Assembly: GCF_014695375.1 (NCBI RefSeq)
Contig: NZ_JACJOG010000053.1
Coordinates: forward strand, 274,708-338,707
DNA length: 64,000 bases
From: Coleofasciculus sp. FACHB-T130
GTDB lineage: Bacteria; Cyanobacteriota; Cyanobacteriia; Cyanobacteriales; FACHB-T130
Direction: 5' to 3'
Position numbers and translations under genes: made by a program
Shown: piece after piece, positions 19,212 to 28,614 of the stretch
How the letters are laid out: each line of letters begins with the position of its first letter
How positions within the stretch are numbered: the first letter of the stretch is position 1
The notes under the pieces: generated by a model
Seen by the model: only the letters and a program-made list of their open reading frames with translations
Database searches by the model: none
What the model was told of the DNA's origin: nothing

Positions 19212-22200
19212 ATGGCAATTTTACACGGTAGTTGGCTCGTTCAACCTCAGGGTGGTTATCTATTTGTTTGGGGAGAAATTTGGCGACCCATGACGCCTGC
19301 GATGTCTTCTCAACCCGATACAGTGGCATCCCATCCGATGGCGATGACGCAGGTAGAATTAATCGCTTTTTTGCGATCGCGTAGTCTCCTTGGAGAATCG
19401 CGCAGCCATTCGAGAAGTCAGGCTAACGAGAAATGGCACAAGAAAGCGATCGCGCTGCCCACCCAAATAGAGGCAGGAGATCCAGTTTGCCCACTGCTAT
19501 CCACCAAAATGCTTTCAGACGGTGCGGATGCTTCAACCTTATCCTTACACCTCTGGCAAGTTGAAGGGCTGTGTCTCGATCCTCTCGAAGCAATACAATT
19601 TTTGCAAGCGCTGCCCCTTGGTTCTTTTAAAACATCTGATGCTTATGTAGGGGGAGATTTACGCTTTTGGGCACAGGTTAGCCGATGGATCTTGGATCTT
19701 CTGGTGCGATCTAAGTTTTTACCAACCCTACATCGGCAGTTGGATGGTACTGTCGTCGCCGCTTGGCAACCTCTACTTGATAGTGGGTTAGATCAAGCGC
19801 GTTTGGAAAAGTTTACCCAGCTCATGCCCTCTGCCTGCCGCACTTATCAACACTCGGAGGTTAGTGGTAAAGAAAAACCTAAAGAACAACTAGAACCAGA
19901 AGAACCCAAGGAATTACTCTTAGGATTCTTAGGCAGTGCGATCGACGCACAAGTGCGTTCGAGTGCTGGGAATTCTGCCTTACCCGCAGTAGAACCGATA
20001 GTGCAGGAGTGGTTGCAAGCCCTTTCTACCGCATCCAATACCCTCAAAACAGAACCGGCGGCAATTGGACGCTTGGAAGCAGCCTTTCAGACTTGGACAT
20101 CGCCAGTACGAGATCATTTACTCGCCCCGGTGTTCGCTAGCGGGGAATTGAGAACCCGCCAATACCAACAAAACCGATTTCGCACCTGTTTCCTTCTCCA
20201 ACCACCTGATACAGGTGATGAGAATTGGAGTTTAGAATACTTTCTCCAGGCAACCGGCGACCCAGAATTTTTGGTGAATGCAGAAACTATCTGGAACCAT
20301 CCCTTAGAGCGTTTGGTCTTCAAAGGTCGCACGATTGAGCATCATCAGGAGACTTTTCTAAGCGGCTTAGGTCTGGCTGCCCGACTTTATCCGCCCATTG
20401 AAGCCAGCTTGCATGACCGTCGCCCGCAGTTTTGTCGCTTGACACCCGTACAGGTGTACGAATTTATCAAGGCGGGTGCATGGCGACTGAAAGACAGTGG
20501 ATTGGGAGTCGTGATGCCGTCCAGTCTGATGCCTGCGGAGGGAGAAAATAGGCATTTGGGGCTGAAAATTCGCTCTAGCACCACACCGGGCAAAGGTCAG
20601 TCGGGATTGCAAAGCTGGCTGTCTTTTGAGTGGGAATTAGCAATTGGCGATCGCACGATTTCTAAACAAGAATTTGACCGTCTAATCGCTCTGCAAAGTC
20701 CGCTGGTGCAAGTGAATGGGGAGTGGATTGCCCTGCAACCCTCCGATGTGAAAGCCGCTCAGTTGCTGCTAGCAACGCCCAAAGACCAGATGGCGCTTTC
20801 CTTAGAAGATGCTCTGCGGCTGAGTACCGGCGATACCAAAGTAATCGAAAAACTTCCGGTGGTTAGCTTTGAGGCAGCAGGGCCGCTTCAGCAGTTGCTA
20901 ACAACTTTAACCAATAATCAGGCGGTGGAAGCGATCGCGCCTCCTGCCAATTTCCAGGGGCAGTTGCGACCTTATCAAGCGCGGGGCGTTGGCTGGCTCT
21001 CCTTCCTCGAACGCTGGGGTTTGGGAGCTTGCCTCGCAGACGATATGGGATTGGGCAAGTGCGTATCAAAAGATACACTTGTTTGCGTAAATGGAATGCT
21101 ACGCACAGCAGAGGAAATTTGGAAAACGAATGCGGTCGAGACCGAGTTTGATGGCGAGGGATTTTGGGCTGTTCCTACAGAGTCGCTGCTTGTAAATGCC
21201 ATAAATGAGGAGACGGGTCGGATTGGGCTAGCTCCCATCCGGCGTCTGTACCGGCAGCGCGTTCGGGAGACGTTACGAACCCTCAGGCTGCAAGACGGTA
21301 GCAGCATCACGATTACCTATCGTCACCAACTGCTAACGAATCAAGGCTGGACGAACGATCTACAGGTTGGCAATTACGTCTGTGTCCCTGCAAAGATGCT
21401 TTGGGATGGGCAACCAGAAGACGCCGATTTAGTCAAGTTTCTGGCTTGGCAGATTGCTGAGGGTTATGAGCAAGGAGATTGGGGAGTATTTACAATATCG
21501 CAGAAAGACACAGAACGTTTGGAGGAACTGCTGGAAACCTTCAAGCGCATCGGTCAACGATATAACCTCAAAATCAACCATCCTGGCATCTGCCCCAATC
21601 CTGGCAAAGTTCCTTTTCTCCGAGGGAGTAGCCAAGCGTATCGCCAATTTTTGGAAGCGAAGGGATACCTCTGGGGGAAGCGATCGCGCGACAAGTCGAT
21701 TCCCCCCTTTATCATGCAGTCAGACTTGGAAAGCGTGGGTATTTTTCTGCGGAACTATTTCGATGCTGAGTCTGCTGTTGTTTTTAGTATGCGGAGTATC
21801 GAGATTGCTACGGCTTCACCTCTACTAATCCAGCAACTCTCCTCACTGCTGCGACGTTTCGGCATTTGGTTGCGAGTAGCACCCAAACAAAAACGTGCTA
21901 CCAATGGCAGTGGTATCTTCCGTACCTACTACATCGGCACAATCGGGGGAAACAGCGCCCGTAGATTTTTGCAGGAAATAGGATTTACGAATCCAGACAA
22001 GCAACAGAAGCTAGAAAAAATTTGCGAACCAGTCTGTAACACAAACATTGAGGGAATTCCAGCTTCCGATATCGTTGCTCAGACAGTCAAGGCAACAAGG
22101 CTGCCAGTGCGGCATCTGGGAATGCATAACACTGTTTACATCAATGGTTCGCAACAATTTTCAAGGAGCAGTCTGGAACGGGTAGTGGCTGGAATAGAAC

Positions 22201-23804
22201 AGATCCTCACAGGCGTTGCAGAACAGGAATATCGTCAACAAAAGCCATCTAAATGGACAACTCAAACTCTCGAAGCTTATGCTCAGTTGAACACACAACA
22301 TCTGAACGTAACCAGGCAACAGTTACAATGCCTGCTCGATCGAGAAGTCTTTTTCTGTCAAATCCAGGCAATTGAGGAAGTCGATTACGATGGCTGGGTT
22401 TATGACTTTGAGGTGAGCGAACATCACAATTTTGTTGCGAATAATATCCTTTGTCATAATACCATTCAGACAATTGCCTTTCTGCTAAATTTGCAACACG
22501 AAGAAAAATTAGAGGCACCGACGCTATTAGTTTGTCCGACTTCAGTTTTGGGGAACTGGGAACGAGAAGTTAAGAAATTTGGCCCCACGCTGAAAGTTGT
22601 TGTCCATCATGGGGATAAACGACCGAAAGGCAAAGCGTTGGCAAAAGCCGTTAAGGGCAAAGATTTGGTAATTACCAGTTATTCACTGGCGTTTCGAGAT
22701 GCCAAAGACCTTCAGAGTGTTTCTTGGCGGGGTGTGGTGCTAGATGAAGCTCAAAATATTAAGAATCCCCAGGCGAAGCAATCGCAAGCAGTGCGTCAGT
22801 TAAAAGCAGGTTTTCGGATTGCTCTGACAGGAACGCCGGTGGAAAATCGCTTGGCAGAACTTTGGTCAATTTTAGATTTCCTGAATCCGGGGTATTTGGG
22901 AACGCGGGATTTCTTTCAACGGCGATTTGCCTTGCCGATTGAGAAATATGGAGATGTGGCTTCGTTGCAGACATTGCGATCGCTGGTGAGTCCTTTTATC
23001 CTGCGACGCCTGAAAAGCGATCGCAATATCATCCAAGATTTGCCAGCAAAGCAAGAAATGACCGTATTCTGCGGACTCTCCGCCGAACAAGCTGCACTCT
23101 ATCAAAAATTGGTGGAAGAATCGCTAGTTGAAATTGAAGCCAGCGAAGGGGTGCAACGAAAGGGAATCATTTTAGCTTTGTTGATAAAATTAAAGCAAAT
23201 CTGCAACCATCCCGCCCAGTTTTTAAAGGAAAAAGAACTGGTAGCACAGCGTCGATCTGGCAAACTTCAGCGTTTACAAGAGATGTTGGAGGAAGCTTTA
23301 TTAGAAGGCGATCGCGCTTTAATTTTTACTCAATTTGCCGAGTGGGGAAAACTTCTCCAACCTTATTTAGAGAAACATCTAGGTGGGGAAACCCTATTTT
23401 TATATGGAGGCACCCGCAAACAACAACGGGAGGAAATGATTGACCGATTCCAAAATGATCCAGAAGGCCCCCGAATTTTTATTCTTTCTTTAAAAGCTGG
23501 TGGAACGGGTCTCAATTTAACACGTGCGAATCATGTCTTTCATTTCGACCGTTGGTGGAACCCAGCAGTTGAAAATCAGGCAACGGATCGGGTATTTCGG
23601 ATTGGTCAAACCCGGAATGTACAGGTACATAAATTCACCTGTACCGGCACCCTCGAAGAAAGAATTAATGAAATGATTGAAAGTAAAAAAGCATTGGCAG
23701 AGCAAGTGGTGGGTGCCGGTGAACAGTGGATTACGGAACTGAATACTGACCAACTCCGCAATTTATTACTGCTGGATCGGACGGCTGTAATTGATGATGA
23801 ATGA
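19212..23804 (+). CDS. SNF2-family DEAD/DEAH-box helicase interrupted by an intein
   Basis: The 1530-codon frame encodes a 1063-residue Swi2/Snf2-type ATPase plus a 467-residue intein. The extein has an N-terminal SNF2-associated region (1 to about 580), then the motor: motif I DDMGLGK (610-616) continuing with Thr1084 after splicing, motif Ia SYSLAFR region, motif II DEAQ (1178-1181), LTGTPVENRL, and the second RecA domain with FTQFAEWG, LSLKAGGTGLNLT and DRVFRIGQ. The inferred role is ATP-driven DNA translocation or remodelling in repair or transcription. The SWIM-domain gene 68 bp downstream is a frequent partner in bacteria. Without splicing the ATP site is split, so activity depends on the intein. 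Confidence 0.93.
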   Translation: MAILHGSWLVQPQGGYLFVWGEIWRPMTPAMSSQPDTVASHPMAMTQVELIAFLRSRSLLGESRSHSRSQANEKWHKKAIALPTQIEAGDPVCPLLSTKMLSDGADASTLSLHLWQVEGLCLDPLEAIQFLQALPLGSFKTSDAYVGGDLRFWAQVSRWILDLLVRSKFLPTLHRQLDGTVVAAWQPLLDSGLDQARLEKFTQLMPSACRTYQHSEVSGKEKPKEQLEPEEPKELLLGFLGSAIDAQVRSSAGNSALPAVEPIVQEWLQALSTASNTLKTEPAAIGRLEAAFQTWTSPVRDHLLAPVFASGELRTRQYQQNRFRTCFLLQPPDTGDENWSLEYFLQATGDPEFLVNAETIWNHPLERLVFKGRTIEHHQETFLSGLGLAARLYPPIEASLHDRRPQFCRLTPVQVYEFIKAGAWRLKDSGLGVVMPSSLMPAEGENRHLGLKIRSSTTPGKGQSGLQSWLSFEWELAIGDRTISKQEFDRLIALQSPLVQVNGEWIALQPSDVKAAQLLLATPKDQMALSLEDALRLSTGDTKVIEKLPVVSFEAAGPLQQLLTTLTNNQAVEAIAPPANFQGQLRPYQARGVGWLSFLERWGLGACLADDMGLGKCVSKDTLVCVNGMLRTAEEIWKTNAVETEFDGEGFWAVPTESLLVNAINEETGRIGLAPIRRLYRQRVRETLRTLRLQDGSSITITYRHQLLTNQGWTNDLQVGNYVCVPAKMLWDGQPEDADLVKFLAWQIAEGYEQGDWGVFTISQKDTERLEELLETFKRIGQRYNLKINHPGICPNPGKVPFLRGSSQAYRQFLEAKGYLWGKRSRDKSIPPFIMQSDLESVGIFLRNYFDAESAVVFSMRSIEIATASPLLIQQLSSLLRRFGIWLRVAPKQKRATNGSGIFRTYYIGTIGGNSARRFLQEIGFTNPDKQQKLEKICEPVCNTNIEGIPASDIVAQTVKATRLPVRHLGMHNTVYINGSQQFSRSSLERVVAGIEQILTGVAEQEYRQQKPSKWTTQTLEAYAQLNTQHLNVTRQQLQCLLDREVFFCQIQAIEEVDYDGWVYDFEVSEHHNFVANNILCHNTIQTIAFLLNLQHEEKLEAPTLLVCPTSVLGNWEREVKKFGPTLKVVVHHGDKRPKGKALAKAVKGKDLVITSYSLAFRDAKDLQSVSWRGVVLDEAQNIKNPQAKQSQAVRQLKAGFRIALTGTPVENRLAELWSILDFLNPGYLGTRDFFQRRFALPIEKYGDVASLQTLRSLVSPFILRRLKSDRNIIQDLPAKQEMTVFCGLSAEQAALYQKLVEESLVEIEASEGVQRKGIILALLIKLKQICNHPAQFLKEKELVAQRRSGKLQRLQEMLEEALLEGDRALIFTQFAEWGKLLQPYLEKHLGGETLFLYGGTRKQQREEMIDRFQNDPEGPRIFILSLKAGGTGLNLTRANHVFHFDRWWNPAVENQATDRVFRIGQTRNVQVHKFTCTGTLEERINEMIESKKALAEQVVGAGEQWITELNTDQLRNLLLLDRTAVIDDE
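21060..22460 (+). other. Intein with LAGLIDADG endonuclease, in the Walker A motif
   Basis: Codons 617-1083 lie between Lys616 and Thr1084 of the helicase P-loop. Intein block A starts with Cys617 (CVSKDTLVCVNGMLRTAEE). Block B has the TYRHQLLTNQGW motif (TxxH). Block F is YDFEVSEHHNFVANNILCHN, ending in the penultimate His and terminal Asn1083. The +1 residue is Thr1084. Two LAGLIDADG-type helices are visible: FLAWQIAEGYE (from about 743) and LRNYFDAESA (from about 846), each with an acidic residue. All splicing residues are present, and the frame has no stops, so splicing is probably active. A related insertion has been described in cyanobacterial Snf2 genes. Confidence 0.92.
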
Positions 23805-23872
23805 GCCAGTTCAGAGTCATCACTCGTTAGTTGGATTTCTAAAGTAATGACGAATAACAAATAAGCAATAAT

Positions 23873-24700
23873 ATGAACAATTACGAAATTCAAAGCCGTG
23901 AATGGTGGGTACAAGAATGGATTGATCTATTAGAGAAGTCCCGCTTCAAAAAGCGATTGGAAAGGGCACGAAATTATGCAATGCAGGGAAATGTTCTCGG
24001 CATTGAATTTAAAGGTCCAAAGGTGTTAGCAAAAGTGCAAGGTACGGCACCGGAACCCTATCAAGTTTCCCTATCCCTAGACCCTTTTACAGATGAACAG
24101 TGGGATTATGTGATTGAAACCATGTCTCAACGGGCGATTTTTTCTGCCCAACTATTGGCGGGAGAAATGCCGCCCAACATTCAAGAAGTGTTTACCGCCA
24201 ATGGTTTGAGTATATTTCCCTTTACTTTGTCTGATATCCATGCACGGTGCAGTTGCCCGGATAAAGAAATTCCCTGCAAACACATTGGTGCAGTTTATTA
24301 TCAGTTAGGCGATCGCTTCAGTGAAGATCCTTTCGTCATCTTCCAGTTGCGGGGACGCCCCAAAGAACAAATCCTCGATACCTTACGCAAGCTAAGACGC
24401 GGTAGCGAGCAAAATTCTGAGAATGAAATTACCACGGCTGAGACATCCCAGCCATCGGGCGAGGATACTTCATCCTTACCAGCAACTCCTCTTAAAGTTG
24501 AGGAATTCTGGCAATACGACGAACCGCTAGATTCTTCACTGGTCGTAATTGCACCGACTGGTGACACTGTATTAAATGTACTCGGATCGATTACCCTCGC
24601 ATCCGGTTCTAGTCAGCCGGTGATGCAATATTTAGACACTGTTTATCAAACAGTCAGTCAGCAAGCTTTTCTAGCGGCGATGAATTTAGAAGAGAGTTGA
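23873..24700 (+). CDS. SWIM zinc-finger protein
   Basis: The 275-residue protein has a SWIM-type zinc motif (CSCPDKEIPCKHIGAVYYQLG, Cys-x-Cys ... Cys-x-His) at about 125-145, after a conserved N-terminal region with REWWVQEWIDLLE. The C-terminal part is Ser/Pro/Glu-rich. SWIM domains bind DNA or protein, and bacterial SWIM proteins are repeatedly found with SNF2 ATPases. This one starts 68 bp after the intein-containing helicase gene on the same strand, so the two probably form one unit. No catalytic domain is visible. Confidence 0.88.
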   Translation: MNNYEIQSREWWVQEWIDLLEKSRFKKRLERARNYAMQGNVLGIEFKGPKVLAKVQGTAPEPYQVSLSLDPFTDEQWDYVIETMSQRAIFSAQLLAGEMPPNIQEVFTANGLSIFPFTLSDIHARCSCPDKEIPCKHIGAVYYQLGDRFSEDPFVIFQLRGRPKEQILDTLRKLRRGSEQNSENEITTAETSQPSGEDTSSLPATPLKVEEFWQYDEPLDSSLVVIAPTGDTVLNVLGSITLASGSSQPVMQYLDTVYQTVSQQAFLAAMNLEES

Positions 24701-24834
24701 AGACTACGATCGCATACTTCTTAGTTAACTTCTCCCTTACCCCAGGATGAGCTATAAATTTCCCATTCTCTAGTCCGGAAATGGCACATGAGGATGAGGT
24801 TTGTATGCTCCGAGAAGTATTGTAGGGAGATCGC

Positions 24835-25020
24835 TCACTGCCCAAATTCTAGCCGCGCCTGTTCAACTAACTCACCCGTAACAACTTCCAAACCCCCTGC
24901 ACGAGCGATTTGCTCAATTCGCTGACGCGCTTGGGAACGAACAAAAAAAGGAATATTTTTCAGCTTTGCCTTTGCTTCCGGCGTCCACTGTAAAACATCT
25001 GTAAAATCAGAATCGCGCAT
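24835..25020 (-). CDS. Small PCP-reductase-domain protein (61 aa)
   Basis: The 61-residue product consists of one PF08369-like domain: [30 protein letters not shown] then [11 protein letters not shown]. The same small helical domain forms the C terminus of the ChlB subunit of dark protochlorophyllide reductase. Free-standing copies are widespread in cyanobacteria; their function is uncertain. It has no cofactor-binding Cys. The pattern of conserved residues makes it a real gene despite its size. Confidence 0.8.
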   Translation of the reverse strand: MRDSDFTDVLQWTPEAKAKLKNIPFFVRSQARQRIEQIARAGGLEVVTGELVEQARLEFGQ

Positions 25021-25089
25021 GGCACACCAGCCCTTAGCTATCAGCCGTTCGGCTTTTAGCTGGTAAACTTAATCGCATTTTATCAAGTT

Positions 25090-25131
25090 GCGATCGCTTT
25101 CGCGTATGCCTTTCCTAGCGGCTCCTCGCGC
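25090..25131. repeat. 42-bp HIP1-containing dispersed repeat, copy 1
   Basis: This segment starts GCGATCGCTTTCGCG and ends AGCGGCTCCTCGCGC. It matches 27411-27452 with about five mismatches. It lies between the 61-aa gene and its upstream neighbour. It resembles small repeats found between genes in many filamentous cyanobacteria. Confidence 0.75.
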
Positions 25132-25155
25132 CATGACACACCAACCTTAGGAGAA

Positions 25156-26301
25156 TCAATTCTTTGCCTGAGCAGCTTTTAGTTTCTTCTGTGCCGATTG
25201 CAGCAGTTGTTGGGCTTCTCGATAGTCGCTTGTTCCTGGTTTGACTATTTTCAACCGATAGATTATTTCTTGCATCTGGCTGAGTATCTGGTTGCGATCT
25301 ACTTGGGAACTATCTTTAGGTATCGACGCAAGCAAAGCGTTGATTTGTTGTTGAGCATCATTGAAGGCTTCGTGAGACTCACGTTCTGTTTTTAATCGAA
25401 TTTGCACAGTGTCTAAATTCATTTGGTACGTTACCAATAGCTTTTGCGCTTCCACATAGTCAACGTCTTCCAGCCGAACGTTTTGCAGTTGGGCAATTGC
25501 CTTGGACCACAAATTTTCAATTTGTTGCCATCGCTGTGCAGTATGAGGTGGATTTTGCCCAGTTTTGGCAGCAGCAAAAGCATATTGTTTGGCGGCTTGA
25601 ATTAAAGTATTAGTGCGCCCCAAAATCTGCTGTTGTTGAGAAAGTTGGGACTTGATTTGCTCAAATCTATAGCGAATACTGGCGGTTTGCTCATTAGGGA
25701 TTGTCTGCGTATCGTACCCGCTAACATAGCGCCGACCCTTACGGTTGTAAGAGTATCGCCGCGAAGAAACTGTATCTGAAACGGGCAGATAATCGATGTG
25801 TGTTTTGGCTTCACTTAATTTATTTTCACCCAATGCCAAATCTGCTGCGGTCTTGGCTTGGTTAATTAATTCTTCTGCTTGGTCTAAAGAGGCGATCGCT
25901 TCCTGATAGCGATCTTCTGTACTCATAGAAGCATTTTGTCCCGCTGACTGATGAGCGGTGGGAGATAGCAAAATTGCCAAAACAAGCGTCCCCGTTCCCC
26001 CAACTAGCAACAAAGTCCCCCCAGCTACCGCACAGCCAGCTAATTTGATTTTGCCGAATATTCCCAGGGGACGGTTGGCTTTTGCTGCCGCTAGTAATGC
26101 TTTCTGGCTGAAGTTTGCATAGGTGGCAATGACGATTTTCCGCAGTTCTTCTAAGGAGGCAGGTGAGCCTGGTTGCGATCGCAGTTTTTCTAATTCCTCC
26201 AGTACAATCCGCTGCTCCATTTGGCTCAAAGCGTCATTACCAGCACAGTTTTTCACTTCTGCACGGAGGATTTGAAAGGCGCGATTGTTGAGACGGGACA
26301 T
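25156..26301 (-). CDS. Membrane-anchored coiled-coil protein of unknown function
   Basis: The 381-residue protein has an N-terminal helical segment (about 1-80), one membrane span (about 85-112, glycine-rich, AGCAVAGGTLLLVGGTGTLVLAILL), and a long helical C-terminal region rich in Gln, Ala and Lys. That region has heptad-like spacing and repeated YxEAQxLL units (VEAQKLLVTYQ, REAQQLLQSAQ). A short basic tyrosine-rich stretch (RYSYNRKGRRYVSGY) interrupts it. I recognise it only as a cyanobacterial hypothetical type. It could be a structural or envelope-associated protein; no enzymatic motif is visible. Confidence 0.75.
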   Translation of the reverse strand: MSRLNNRAFQILRAEVKNCAGNDALSQMEQRIVLEELEKLRSQPGSPASLEELRKIVIATYANFSQKALLAAAKANRPLGIFGKIKLAGCAVAGGTLLLVGGTGTLVLAILLSPTAHQSAGQNASMSTEDRYQEAIASLDQAEELINQAKTAADLALGENKLSEAKTHIDYLPVSDTVSSRRYSYNRKGRRYVSGYDTQTIPNEQTASIRYRFEQIKSQLSQQQQILGRTNTLIQAAKQYAFAAAKTGQNPPHTAQRWQQIENLWSKAIAQLQNVRLEDVDYVEAQKLLVTYQMNLDTVQIRLKTERESHEAFNDAQQQINALLASIPKDSSQVDRNQILSQMQEIIYRLKIVKPGTSDYREAQQLLQSAQKKLKAAQAKN

Positions 26302-26379
26302 AAGCTACACCCAGCAACTCATGTTAGTGTTCCCGCAACTGACTGGAAAATCACTCAGATGGCAATCATATCAGCGACC

Positions 26380-26472
26380 TTAAATGATTCGTGAAGACGA
26401 GATCCCCGACTTCTCCAAGAAGTCGGGGATCTGAACCGCTAGCATCTCACCACTCAAATAGGATTGCTATAG
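26380..26472. repeat. Dispersed palindromic repeat, intact copy
   Basis: The core (26400-26431) is a near-perfect hairpin: AGATCCCCGACTTC and GAAGTCGGGGATCT (14 bp) around a 4-base loop. It is followed by the conserved tail ACTCAAATAGGATTGCTATAG. The diverged sister copy is at 15978-16068. It lies upstream of the coiled-coil gene. Confidence 0.85.
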
Positions 26473-26554
26473 ACAGTAAAACACTCTTCGTTCAACTAAT
26501 CTCTTGCCTATCGCAAATCTAATTCTTAGGGTTGAAGATTCAAGATTGAAATTT

Positions 26555-27334
26555 TTACATAAATCTTGTGAGTTGCACGCGGTAGCGTTCCTTTTTAGTG
26601 ACAGCAATTTCCCCAACCTCTAACCGTCCTTTGCCGCGAATCGCAATTAAGTCTCCAGACTTCAGAAGATGACTTGGCTGGGTGACTTCTTTCCAGTTCA
26701 ATCGCACATCACCGCCGTCAATAAAATCAACCATTTTGCTGCGAGACATCCCAAAACCAGCGGAAGCGATCGCATCCAACCTCAAAGAAGCCTCAACCGT
26801 CGTCAATTCTTTCTTTTTCGGTTCCCGAATTTTTAACTCGCTTAACTCAATTTGCCGAGTTTTTACCGGGACAGAACGCACCTGATTGAGATGCATTCCC
26901 AAAAACTCCACCATTTCTGGAACAACAATCGCCTGCGCTCCTTGCTCTCCCAGCACAATTACATCGCCAGTCTTTTCTCGCACGATCCCACACCCCAACA
27001 TCGCGCCGAGGAAGTCTCGGTGGGTGGCTTGGTCAAACAAAAAATTCCCGGAAATATCGATAGCAGCAATAGAGACTTGGGACGAATCGAGGGGCAATTC
27101 TGCACGCGCGATCGCAATTCGCTGTCGTTCAGCTTGCGGATAACCTCCCCAAGCAAGCAGTTGGACTTCTGTTAACCGATTAAACGCTTGCTGGATTTCA
27201 GCTAGTTCTGGAGGAGACAGAAAATCCGTAAAGACTACTTCCCACGTTTTAATCGCTTGATCCGCTAGATCGATAACACGAGCTACAGTCTCTCGATTTT
27301 CGACTCCTTTGAGGAGTTCTTCCCTTGGCAACAT
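26555..27334 (-). CDS. Photosystem II S4 domain protein (YlmH-like RNA-binding protein)
   Basis: The 259-residue protein has an N-terminal YlmH-like region (RVIDLADQAIKTWEVVFTDFLSPPE) and a central fold with HRDFLGAMLGCGIVREKTGDV. A C-terminal S4 RNA-binding domain follows (LRLDAIASAGFGMSRSKMVDFIDGGDVRLNW). This is the layout of the cyanobacterial and plastid family named 'photosystem II S4 domain protein'. The role is probably RNA binding linked to photosystem or ribosome function; the exact target is not established. The start ATG 27334 is the only candidate that keeps the N-terminal motif. Confidence 0.88.
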   Translation of the reverse strand: MLPREELLKGVENRETVARVIDLADQAIKTWEVVFTDFLSPPELAEIQQAFNRLTEVQLLAWGGYPQAERQRIAIARAELPLDSSQVSIAAIDISGNFLFDQATHRDFLGAMLGCGIVREKTGDVIVLGEQGAQAIVVPEMVEFLGMHLNQVRSVPVKTRQIELSELKIREPKKKELTTVEASLRLDAIASAGFGMSRSKMVDFIDGGDVRLNWKEVTQPSHLLKSGDLIAIRGKGRLEVGEIAVTKKERYRVQLTRFM

Positions 27335-27410
27335 ACAGCAGACGCTTTTGGAGGTGAAACTTTCTTGATTCTATCGTTGGGAGCGGAACCTGACGGACAA
27401 TGCGATGAGT

Positions 27411-27452
27411 GCGATCGCTTTCGCGGATGCTGCTTTTAGCGGCTCCTCGCGC
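27411..27452. repeat. 42-bp HIP1-containing dispersed repeat, copy 2
   Basis: This is the sister of 25090-25131, in the same orientation: the same GCGATCGCTTTCGCG start and AGCGGCTCCTCGCGC end, with about five differences in between. It lies between the S4-domain gene and the channel gene. Confidence 0.75.
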
Positions 27453-27476
27453 TTGGTTAAACTGAATCATTCCCCT

Positions 27477-28490
27477 TTACCCAAACCGATTCCCGACCTC
27501 CTTCCACGACCACCCATCGTTTCTCACTAAGGCGAGGAGCAAACGCCGTCGTCTCGTCAAGTTGCTGACTTCTAATGCAAAGGCTTCATCGCTAACCGTG
27601 GGAATCCCGTTAGCACGTAACTCATCGAGAACTGCCAGGGGTGGCACGTCTGAGGCTGGCTTAATGTAAGCAGAAGTCAGGGTTTCTAGAAAGACTGACA
27701 GGGTTTGCCGCACTGGGTATAGCGCCACCGCATCGGGTCGATGTTCCGGCTTAATTCCAGATTCGAGCAAGGTCAGCGCCTCGTCCAAGACAGCTATGTT
27801 AACTTCCGCCGCTGTCTCCCGCTTGGTGCTATGAAAGTAATGAAGTACCGGATAAGCGAAATGACTTTGCCCGTATAAGGCTAGCATGGGCGCGATCGCT
27901 ACTAAGTGCTGAGACAGCATCCCAAAATCTTTGCCATTCCAAGCTTTAGTTACGATTTCAGTAGGAGTATAGCCAAGACAGGAAATGTAGGTTGCCAACT
28001 GTCGCTTCTGAGTCCCGGCTGACACCACAGAAAGCAGATAGGTAATCGATAGAGTAATCAGGAAAAACCCATTCGCTGCTGCTGCGGCTGTCGCCAGTTG
28101 CCAAATTTTTCCTTGGGGTTGGTAGTCTCCGAGACCGAGGGTAACTAACGTATAACCTGTAAAGTAAATTTTCTCCCAGATGTCAGCAGGCTGCTTTGTA
28201 TCCGCAGAAACCAAAGAGCGATCGCTGGCGCTAAAAATTAAGACCCATCCTGCCCAAGTAGCCAAAATCCACAGCAGCGTAGAAATGCCAATGGTGCTGT
28301 AGCCTGCAACGGAAAGCATCTGATGAGAGGGAGAGGAGCGATGTCGATGGAGAAGCAATCTCCACAAGCAATTGGACAATCTAGATGTAATCGGCCCCCC
28401 ACCGCCGCCGACGGCGATCGTTGTCCAAAGCACATCAACTACGATCGAGCCGACGAGCGCAACTCCCAAACAAGTTGGCAATATTTGCAT
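27477..28490 (-). CDS. Two-helix potassium-channel-like membrane protein
   Basis: The 337-residue protein has an N-terminal membrane helix (GVALVGSIVVDVLWTTIAV), a second helix (ISTLLWILATWAGWVLIF), a pore loop YFTGYTLVTLGLGDYQP and a third helix (GFFLITLSITYLLSVVSAG). A soluble C-terminal domain of about 190 residues follows. The pore loop has the Ion_trans_2 layout, but the filter reads TLGLGD instead of the usual T(V/I)G(Y/F)GD. The regulatory domain is not a recognisable RCK fold. It is probably a monovalent cation channel, though the altered filter makes potassium selectivity uncertain. The ribosome site is purine-rich (GGGGGTTTAG). Confidence 0.82.
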   Translation of the reverse strand: MQILPTCLGVALVGSIVVDVLWTTIAVGGGGGPITSRLSNCLWRLLLHRHRSSPSHQMLSVAGYSTIGISTLLWILATWAGWVLIFSASDRSLVSADTKQPADIWEKIYFTGYTLVTLGLGDYQPQGKIWQLATAAAAANGFFLITLSITYLLSVVSAGTQKRQLATYISCLGYTPTEIVTKAWNGKDFGMLSQHLVAIAPMLALYGQSHFAYPVLHYFHSTKRETAAEVNIAVLDEALTLLESGIKPEHRPDAVALYPVRQTLSVFLETLTSAYIKPASDVPPLAVLDELRANGIPTVSDEAFALEVSNLTRRRRLLLALVRNDGWSWKEVGNRFG

Positions 28491-28614
28491 CTAAACCCCC
28501 TTCCAGTGACTTGCGCTCAGGCTGGTAGTTAAAGTAACAATGTTGTGTTTGTTACTTCCTCTGCCCGTGGATGGAAGACCCAGCCAGCTCGAAAGGTTGG
28601 AAGGTGCTTATTTT

